IMG/VR virus record: IMGVR_UViG_3300042868_011225
Location: 43,007-107,006 of that record
Reading direction: 5' to 3' (one strand)
Length of the DNA: 64,000 bases
From: a virus
Position numbers and translations under genes: made by a program
Part shown: in pieces, positions 58,188 through 64,000 of the stretch
Layout of the letters: every line of letters starts with the position of its first letter
Position numbering within the stretch: position 1 is the first letter of the stretch
The notes under the pieces: model-generated
Told to the model about the DNA's origin: nothing
What the model saw: the letters and a program-made list of their open reading frames with translations, nothing else
The model's database searches: none

Positions 58188-60398
58188 ATGAAGAATATAA
58201 TTAAAGAAATACTAAGAGAAAGCCTTATTACGGAGATTACGGTTAATGATGCGTGGACTAAATTTTACTCAAATGTAGAAAAATTTCCAGCACTTAAAGG
58301 TGATGAATCATTATTCAATAAATTGAATGATTTATACCCTAGAAGAGGTGATAATTTTAACAAAGGTTATTTCACTTGGTTATACAATTTAATTAGAACA
58401 AATCAATTAAAAGAAGAAGATTTTTATAAAGCAAAAGAATACTTAAAACTTTTTGATAAATTCTTCAATAAAATACCAGTAGAATCCAGAGACATAAACA
58501 AATTTAAAAATCTTAATGATTTATATGATGTTGTAAAAGAATTTGAAGAAGGTGGCGATACAATGGCTACCAGCAACAAAGACGAAATTAGACAAATAAA
58601 ACAAAATGAGATTGATAAGGTTTATGAAGATGGGGAATGGTTAATTATGATTCCTAAAACTGAAAGAGCATCGTGTCTTATCGGTAAAGGTACTAAATGG
58701 TGTACTGCAGCTGATGAGTCCAACAACATGTTTGATAATTATAATTCTGATGGTCCGCTATACGTATTGGTTGATAAATACAATGATGAGAAATATCAAT
58801 TACACTTCGAAAGCAATCAACTTATGGATGCCACGGATAGACCAGTACCTGCTAGTTATTTTTTTGATAGCATAATGGATGGTTCTGGACCTTTTGAATT
58901 TTTAAAACAAGCTAGTGATAAATTCTGGGATTTTATATTGGAAACTAGTGTTGATGACATGGCTAGTGGTGGTTATAGTGAAGTTTTTGAAGAAGCTTTA
59001 ACTAGTGATGTAACACCAAGTGTTTTGAAAAAAACACTTGAGACTTTAAGATATGGTGAGGATAGTCGTGGGGTATATTTAGGTTATGTTTATGAAAAAA
59101 ATCCATATAACATCGATAAGTATGAAATAGAACATTTTTTTGACCATATTGACACTATGGATGAATATGATTTGGATGCTATTCTTAGACATTTAAATGA
59201 TATTGAGTACGATTTTGATGAAACAGATAATGTTAGTATAAAAACATTTGTTAATGATAAATTAGAATTAGAAAAGCATGGTGTAGAGTTAAATAATACC
59301 TATCAAATTGATAAAGGAAGAAAACTCATGGTAAATAGAGTCAATATAGGTGCTGAAAAACCATATAATGTAACTATGGATAATAATTCTGGTGATATGG
59401 ATTTAGATACGCTTTTAAATCTGTTGCACCATGGTCAATTATTTGAGAGTAAATTTACTATTAAAAAATTACTTAGAGAATCGTTAATCAATGAGATTAG
59501 AGTTATTAACCCTAATTACAATTATAATAAAGGTAAATTTACATCTATGGAAGATGAATCGCCTTTACATGATAATGAAACAATTAGAGTGTACCATGGG
59601 TTTAATAAATACGAAGATGCTATAATGGCAGCTAAATTTGGTTTAAGTGGTCAAGAAAAAGCCAGAAGAATTTATTCATACGAAAGCAATAATAACCCTA
59701 ATGGATTATTTGTAACATTAGATTATGAAACAGCTAAAAAATTTACATATCCAAGTGGTAGCAGAGGAATAAAAGTTATTATGGAATTAAGTGTTAAAGT
59801 AGGTGATTTAGAAGCACCTGTTTGGCCTGGTGGTTCATATACTGTTCAAGGTCAAATGTCCCAATATTGGAAAGATGCTGAAGATAGAAAAATAAATGGA
59901 ACCCTTAAAGCAAGGGATGAAGCTAGTAATAGTGCAATACCTTTTGTTAGAGATTCTGATAGACCAGAAGTGGCGGCAGCTCTAATGGGTAATGAAAGAC
60001 AAGCATTATTTGTAGGTAATATTAATCCAAATATGATTAAAGCAGTGTTTTTTGGTGAATCTGGTAAACATGGTTATAACCCAAAAACAATGGAACGTAT
60101 TTCTAGACAAGAATTTTTAAATAAATTTGAAAGTCATGAACCAGAAAGAAATTCAGATAATAGACTTTCAGATAGAGGTGAACAATATCATAAGAAAAAA
60201 GATATGTTATTTAAACCTAATGATGATTTTAATATGGAAATTTTTAATAAAGAATGTATTGACAATGAATGGGATAGTACAGGTATTGAAATGTTAAAAA
60301 AATTAAAAGGGTATAGATATTTAGAAAATTGGTTTTGGCCAAAACAAATAAAACAAATAAACGATTTATTAGAAAATTATGAGCAAGAAATTAGTTAA
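58188..60398 (+). CDS. Two-module protein with two head-targeting-like peptides; C-terminal module ART-like
   Basis: A 736-aa protein that looks like two genes joined in frame. It starts KNIIKEILRESLITEI; a second copy of this peptide, IKKLLRESLINEI, sits at about residues 424-436. Both end in L-I-x-E, the form of site cut by T4-type prohead protease. Module 1 (about 20-415) has IGKGTKWCTAADESNNMFDN (about 165-185), a motif I recall from many large-phage proteins of unknown function. Module 2 has RVYHGFNKYEDAIMAAKFGL (about 467-486) and GLFVTLDYETAKKF (about 504-517), resembling an ADP-ribosyltransferase fold (H of YHG, then a G-(L)-F/Y strand). Delivery with phage DNA, as for T4 Alt, is an inference. 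Confidence 0.78.
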   Translation: MKNIIKEILRESLITEITVNDAWTKFYSNVEKFPALKGDESLFNKLNDLYPRRGDNFNKGYFTWLYNLIRTNQLKEEDFYKAKEYLKLFDKFFNKIPVESRDINKFKNLNDLYDVVKEFEEGGDTMATSNKDEIRQIKQNEIDKVYEDGEWLIMIPKTERASCLIGKGTKWCTAADESNNMFDNYNSDGPLYVLVDKYNDEKYQLHFESNQLMDATDRPVPASYFFDSIMDGSGPFEFLKQASDKFWDFILETSVDDMASGGYSEVFEEALTSDVTPSVLKKTLETLRYGEDSRGVYLGYVYEKNPYNIDKYEIEHFFDHIDTMDEYDLDAILRHLNDIEYDFDETDNVSIKTFVNDKLELEKHGVELNNTYQIDKGRKLMVNRVNIGAEKPYNVTMDNNSGDMDLDTLLNLLHHGQLFESKFTIKKLLRESLINEIRVINPNYNYNKGKFTSMEDESPLHDNETIRVYHGFNKYEDAIMAAKFGLSGQEKARRIYSYESNNNPNGLFVTLDYETAKKFTYPSGSRGIKVIMELSVKVGDLEAPVWPGGSYTVQGQMSQYWKDAEDRKINGTLKARDEASNSAIPFVRDSDRPEVAAALMGNERQALFVGNINPNMIKAVFFGESGKHGYNPKTMERISRQEFLNKFESHEPERNSDNRLSDRGEQYHKKKDMLFKPNDDFNMEIFNKECIDNEWDSTGIEMLKKLKGYRYLENWFWPKQIKQINDLLENYEQEIS

Positions 60399-61206
60399 AG
60401 AATTACTTAGGGAAGGGTTAATGGGTGAAGAATACGATGCATCTGCAGACATGTTATTTGGTTATCATATTACATCTGAATCAAACGTAGAAGCTATTAA
60501 AAAAACTGGCTTAAGAATTGGTACTAGAAATATGCAAGGTGGTGGTTTATACGCTTTTTATGATTATAAACACGCAATGCGTTACCTAATGAAAGGTGAA
60601 GTAAATAACCCAGTAATTGTTAAATTTAACATCACAAACCCAAGTCGTTTATTATATTTAAATATGGATATTGCCAAACAAGTGTTAGGTGATGAATATC
60701 ACTTGGTTGACCAATGTGAAAATTATTTTTACAATGGTATTGATGGTCTATTAGAAGAAGTAAATAAAACAGGATTGGACTTTACTCGTGATAAATTAGT
60801 TAGTATTCTTAATGATATTGAAAATGATAATTCCGAAAGTAATCAAAGAAAATTTTGTTTTAGTTTAATACCTGGTACTTTAAATGATAGATTAAGTATT
60901 GTTTGGAATGGTAACTATGGTTTAGAATATAGAATAAATAATCTTAACCTTGTAAATGTTATTGGGATTACAAAAATAGATACATTAACTGGAAAGGAAA
61001 TTAATCACCATCAAATTTCACAAATAGATAAAATACCAGATACAGAAGAATTTAAACCACTTAAACAATATATGATTGATAACAATTTAGATGATATAAC
61101 TAAAACTAGACATATATTAAATAATATGCAAATGAAGGTTAGAAATAATAGAGATTTTCAATATTATAGTGATTTAATTGACATATTAGATAATTTACCA
61201 AAATAA
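60379..61206 (+). CDS. ART/DarT-KptA-like protein with head-targeting-like peptide
   Basis: A 275-aa protein overlapping the previous gene by 20 bases. The N-terminus SKKLVKELLREGLMGEE is the same peptide type as in the preceding gene. Then LFGYHITSESNVEAIKKTGL (about 28-47) and GGGLYAFYDYKHAMRY (about 54-69) follow the layout of ADP-ribosyltransferase-fold proteins of the DarT/KptA kind (YHIT..(S/N)..I...GL, then G.G.Y). Catalytic residues cannot be assigned with confidence. It may be a packaged effector that modifies a host target on injection. Confidence 0.7.
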   Translation: MSKKLVKELLREGLMGEEYDASADMLFGYHITSESNVEAIKKTGLRIGTRNMQGGGLYAFYDYKHAMRYLMKGEVNNPVIVKFNITNPSRLLYLNMDIAKQVLGDEYHLVDQCENYFYNGIDGLLEEVNKTGLDFTRDKLVSILNDIENDNSESNQRKFCFSLIPGTLNDRLSIVWNGNYGLEYRINNLNLVNVIGITKIDTLTGKEINHHQISQIDKIPDTEEFKPLKQYMIDNNLDDITKTRHILNNMQMKVRNNRDFQYYSDLIDILDNLPK

Positions 61207-61208
61207 TT

Positions 61209-61237
61209 TTGTAATTAAAAATTTTATCATATCTTTG
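61209..61237 (+). promoter_or_regulatory. Host-type promoter of the CCA-adding enzyme gene
   Basis: TTG (61209-61211), 18-base spacer, TATCTTTG (61230-61237). Confidence 0.75.
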
Positions 61238-61256
61238 CAGTCAAATTATAGAAATT

Positions 61257-62372
61257 ATGACACAGAGAGTAAAATTTAATATGCAACTACCACAAGATAT
61301 CCTTACTATTAAAGATATCTTCAAAGCTAACAGTTTCCAATTATTCGTAGTTGGTGGAGCTGTTCGTGATGCTGTGCTAGGCAAAGACCCTAAAGATTTT
61401 GACTTGGCTACCAACGCAAAACCAGACCAAGTGGAACAAATGATGCAAGATGCTGGATTTACCACACTTGCAACTGGAAAAGCTTTCGGTGTAATCAATG
61501 TATTCACTGATTCAGGTGATTTTGAAATTGCAACATTCAGAAAAGATATCGGTTCAGGTCGTAGACCAGATTCAGTAGAATTTACTACTATCGAAGGTGA
61601 CGTTTCAAGACGTGACTTAACTATCAACGCACTTTTCTTCGATATTGAAGCTGGTGAAATTGTTGACTTGGTTGGTGGACTTGAAGACCTAAGAAATGGT
61701 GTAATCAAAACCGTTGGCTCAGCCAAAGATAGATTCTCTGAAGATAGACTTCGTATCCTACGAGCAATTAGGTTTGCTGAAAGGTTTGGTAGTGATTTGG
61801 ATAATGATATTTTATGGGCTTTGAAAGAAGATTCTAGTCTTGAAGGTATAAGTCATGAAAGAATTAGAGATGAGTTCTTAAAAGGTCTTAAATCGGCTAA
61901 GTCGATAGGTGAGTTTTTATTTACTCTAGAGATTTTTCATTTATTTGATTGGATATTTCCAGATTTGATAGTTAATCATAGATTCATTATCCAAGATGAC
62001 CCGATTGTTGTTATGGCATCATTACTTAAAAGTAACGATAAAACATTCTTGCCAAAGCAATTGAACAAATTGACATACTCAACAGATGAAATCAAAGCCA
62101 TCATGTTTCTTATCTCTTTGAAAGAGTTGGATGATGATACTGCGGTTGAAATCAAGAGAAAACAAAAGAACTCAGGTGTTACAACTGACCAAATACTTAA
62201 CTTTACAACTCGTGAAGGTGTACCATCACAATTGGTGGATTCTTTCTTGGCTTTTGAGTTGAGTGTAACTGGTGATGATGTAATGAGAGAAAAAGGTTTG
62301 AAACCTGGTCCAGAATTGGGTAAAGCCATCCTAGAGATTGAAACTGAAAACTTTAAAAAGATAATAGTATAA
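61257..62372 (+). CDS. tRNA nucleotidyltransferase (CCA-adding enzyme / poly(A) polymerase family)
   Basis: A 371-aa class II nucleotidyltransferase. Marks: LFVVGGAVRDAVLG (about residues 29-42), DFDLAT (metal-binding Asp pair, about 47-52), RRPDSVEF (about 101), RRDLTINALFFD (about 119-130), and RLRILRAIRFAERFG (about 162-176) of the neck region. The family adds CCA to tRNA 3' ends or A tails to RNA. The phage tmRNA, tRNA-CAU and tRNA-like RNA in this window all lack encoded CCA, so this enzyme is a fitting partner. Short length without an HD domain is within the family's range. Confidence 0.93.
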   Translation: MTQRVKFNMQLPQDILTIKDIFKANSFQLFVVGGAVRDAVLGKDPKDFDLATNAKPDQVEQMMQDAGFTTLATGKAFGVINVFTDSGDFEIATFRKDIGSGRRPDSVEFTTIEGDVSRRDLTINALFFDIEAGEIVDLVGGLEDLRNGVIKTVGSAKDRFSEDRLRILRAIRFAERFGSDLDNDILWALKEDSSLEGISHERIRDEFLKGLKSAKSIGEFLFTLEIFHLFDWIFPDLIVNHRFIIQDDPIVVMASLLKSNDKTFLPKQLNKLTYSTDEIKAIMFLISLKELDDDTAVEIKRKQKNSGVTTDQILNFTTREGVPSQLVDSFLAFELSVTGDDVMREKGLKPGPELGKAILEIETENFKKIIV

Positions 62373-62394
62373 ACTTTAGTTTTAATAATTTACG

Positions 62395-62404
62395 CATATT
62401 TATT
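62395..62404 (+). promoter_or_regulatory. Putative phage-specific promoter box CATATTTATT
   Basis: ATATTTAT box, 14 bases before the ATG at 62419. Confidence 0.5.
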
Positions 62405-62418
62405 ATAAAAAAGTAATT

Positions 62419-63039
62419 ATGCGTAAATTTGATAAAAAATTAAACATTATTAAAGCAAATATCCTATCAGAACAAAGGTATTTAGCCACTAAAGGGTTAA
62501 TAAAAGAAACCATTGATGAAGAATATTTTGAAAGTAGAAAACCAGTTAATGGTTATGTTGATGCCGAAGAGCTTTTAGGTGAAACAGTTTGGGTACATAC
62601 AAATTTTACCCATAGAAATCATGGTCAAAATGGTATGGTAGGTATATATAGACCAAATTCAGTTGGTTATAAAACTGGTTCACCAATAGGATATACGAAT
62701 GAAATTAGAATAAGTGGTTCTTTAGTCTTTGAACAAAGCGAAAAAGCAGCAAAAAGAGTTAAAACAACTCAATTAAAACAAGTTATTGCTGGTGTTTCTG
62801 GGGTTGTAATACCGACAGATGCTGGAAACACATCAGGAATGGATTTAGCTGTTTATAACGCAAAAGAAGGTTTAGGTTATTTCCATTTAGCTAATGGTTT
62901 TACTGATATACCTAAAAAAATAATAGGTGGTGATGAAGTTTATTTTTTTGGTAATGAAGCTGGTAATTATTCTTTTTATGTCAAAAACCCTATATTTGAA
63001 GGAAATGATGAGGAAGAATTTAATAATAATGAGTTATAA
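62419..63039 (+). CDS. Candidate internal head protein of unknown function
   Basis: A 206-aa protein. The basic N-terminal helix MRKFDKKLNIIKANILSEQR with a following LIKE motif (about residues 28-36) resembles the head-targeting peptides of the other candidate internal proteins. The rest looks like a compact beta-rich domain (VWVHTNFTHRNHGQNGMVGI). No family recognised. Confidence 0.7.
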   Translation: MRKFDKKLNIIKANILSEQRYLATKGLIKETIDEEYFESRKPVNGYVDAEELLGETVWVHTNFTHRNHGQNGMVGIYRPNSVGYKTGSPIGYTNEIRISGSLVFEQSEKAAKRVKTTQLKQVIAGVSGVVIPTDAGNTSGMDLAVYNAKEGLGYFHLANGFTDIPKKIIGGDEVYFFGNEAGNYSFYVKNPIFEGNDEEEFNNNEL

Positions 63040-63065
63040 AATCTTTATTTTAGTTTTAAACTTAT

Positions 63066-63075
63066 TATATTTACA
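63066..63075 (+). promoter_or_regulatory. Possible phage-specific promoter box TATATTTACA
   Basis: Near-match to the ATATTTAT box, 15 bases before the ATG at 63091. Confidence 0.35.
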
Positions 63076-63090
63076 TAAAAATTATTAATA

Positions 63091-63465
63091 ATGGCAAAAT
63101 ATTTGGCAAAATTTAGTAGCATGGTAAATGAAATCGAAGTTAGTGGTTTCATAGTCATGAACGACAGAGAAGTTGAAAACTTTGAAGAATTAGCATTAAG
63201 CATTACATGGGATTTCGTATACGAATTCGGTGAGGATAAAGAATTTCAATTAGAATTTTCTGATGGTGAAGATTTATTATCTAGAGTTGAATTTAAAGAA
63301 ATATCCTTAGATGAAGCAAAAGCATTAAAAAGATTGTTTAACAATGAATTTGGAACTTTTATAGGTGAGGGGTTCTTAGAACAAATCATAGGTGAAGAAG
63401 ATTCAGACTTCGATGATGAAGATGAAGATGACTATGATGACATTAATTATGAAACAGACTATTAA
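63091..63465 (+). CDS. Acidic protein of unknown function
   Basis: A 124-aa protein (MAKYLAKFSSMVNEIEVSGF) with an alpha/beta body and a C-terminal run of Asp and Glu (EDSDFDDEDEDDYDD). Unrecognised. It overlaps the next gene by 17 bases. Confidence 0.72.
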   Translation: MAKYLAKFSSMVNEIEVSGFIVMNDREVENFEELALSITWDFVYEFGEDKEFQLEFSDGEDLLSRVEFKEISLDEAKALKRLFNNEFGTFIGEGFLEQIIGEEDSDFDDEDEDDYDDINYETDY

Positions 63466-64000
63466 GCATTACACACAACCAAACGGAATTAGCTGCGGAC
63501 CAACATGTATTATGATGGCTTACGAAGCACTTCCACAAAATCCTAAAAAACAGCATTACTCAATCATGGAAATTTGTGATTTATGTGGTACTGATAATAT
63601 TACTGGTACCCCACCAGAAAGACTTGAAAAAGGTATGAATTCATTGGGTATGACATATACTCACCATGTAAATTCACAAGAACCATTCCAACATTTAAAA
63701 TCAGTTATAGACAGCGGTAATTTACCAATTGTTAGAACATTTACTCACGGTATTCCACATTGGATTATTGTAAGCGGTTATGAAAACGATAAATTCTTTA
63801 TTAACGACCCATGGCAAGGTGAAATACAATATACAATTCAACAATTAAATGATGTGTGGGTTGGAAGACACTATGAATTTTATGAAGTTGAAATGCTTGT
63901 GATAAAACAAGGTATTCCAAAAGAAAGACTCAAAGAAATAATGGAATGGTCATTTCCTTACTTTACACACGTTATTGGTGAAGGTTATTTTCAAATTGTT
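63449..64000 (+). CDS. C39-like papain-fold cysteine peptidase (3' truncated)
   Basis: The frame opens at ATG 63449 and runs off the window after 184 codons. QPNGISCGPTCIMMAYEAL (residues 9-27) holds the catalytic Cys with its Gln, and HWIIVSGYENDKFFINDPW (about 109-127) holds the catalytic His and Asp/Asn, the pattern of the peptidase C39-like_2 family. Such domains process leader peptides or cleave small proteins; a virion or host-modifying role is equally possible. The C-terminal part is not visible. Confidence 0.85.
   Translation, partial: MKQTIKHYTQPNGISCGPTCIMMAYEALPQNPKKQHYSIMEICDLCGTDNITGTPPERLEKGMNSLGMTYTHHVNSQEPFQHLKSVIDSGNLPIVRTFTHGIPHWIIVSGYENDKFFINDPWQGEIQYTIQQLNDVWVGRHYEFYEVEMLVIKQGIPKERLKEIMEWSFPYFTHVIGEGYFQIV

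Noticed and set aside
1981-63075. T4-type late promoters TATAAATA
   Set aside because: The recurring box reads ATATTTATA in the direction of the genes, the reverse complement of the T4 box, so I did not call it a T4-type late promoter.

Overview
This window is a 64 kb piece of the genome of a large contractile-tailed (myovirus-type) bacteriophage that very probably infects a Bacteroidetes host of the Flavobacterium type. The phage assignment rests on T4-type baseplate wedge proteins (gp25-like, gp6-like), a gp46/gp47 recombination pair, a Dda-like helicase, a primase, a class I ribonucleotide reductase, an endolysin and many dense, mostly + strand, often overlapping genes. The host assignment rests on at least twelve promoters of the Bacteroidetes form TTG-N18-21-TAnnTTTG, a Bacteroidetes-type primary sigma factor, a flavobacterial histone H1-like protein, and SprB-like (gliding adhesin) repeats in virion proteins. 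The DNA is AT-rich throughout. Both ends cut through genes (nrdA on the left, a C39-like peptidase on the right).

Layout. 1-1920: end of nrdA. 2015-27223: about 25 kb of baseplate and tail genes, with gp25, gp6, very large Cys-rich proteins carrying hydrophobic segments, SprB-like repeats, a thrombospondin-1-like module and a YVTN beta-propeller, plus a small nucleotidyltransferase in their midst. 27271-36385: replication, recombination and transcription: RuvC-like resolvase, primase, PD-(D/E)XK nuclease, Dda-like helicase, gp47/gp46, sigma factor. 36434-45787: membrane/coiled-coil proteins, an amidase fold lacking its zinc ligands, a spanin-like nested pair, candidate internal head proteins, the endolysin, and an unlisted 56-aa histone H1-like protein. 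45843-53952: small genes, RNase HII, a Ro60-like (DUF2828 plus vWA) protein followed by a structured non-coding stretch, a tail-tube-like protein, DnaJ and ClpP. 54075-56694: a translation island with tmRNA, a tRNA-like RNA, an HNH protein, tRNA-CAU and a domain-1-less RF1 split by a +1 frameshift. 56802-64000: small acidic proteins, a dNMP-kinase-like protein, two proteins with ADP-ribosyltransferase-like segments, a CCA-adding enzyme and a C39-like peptidase.

How the parts fit. Two classes of putative promoter separate the genes: host-like TTG-N20-TAnnTTTG promoters lie in front of replication, RNA and translation genes, whereas a different box, (G/C)ATATTTAT(A/T), lies in front of structural, lysis and candidate head-internal genes. 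The tmRNA and tRNA do not encode CCA, and a CCA-adding enzyme is present to finish them. The most notable item is the RF1-class release factor: its reading frame is interrupted by CUU UAG C, the exact mirror of the CUU UGA C autoregulatory site of bacterial RF2, but with the stop codon that an RF1-type (PxT) factor reads. This predicts a self-limiting phage release factor beside a phage ribosome-rescue RNA.
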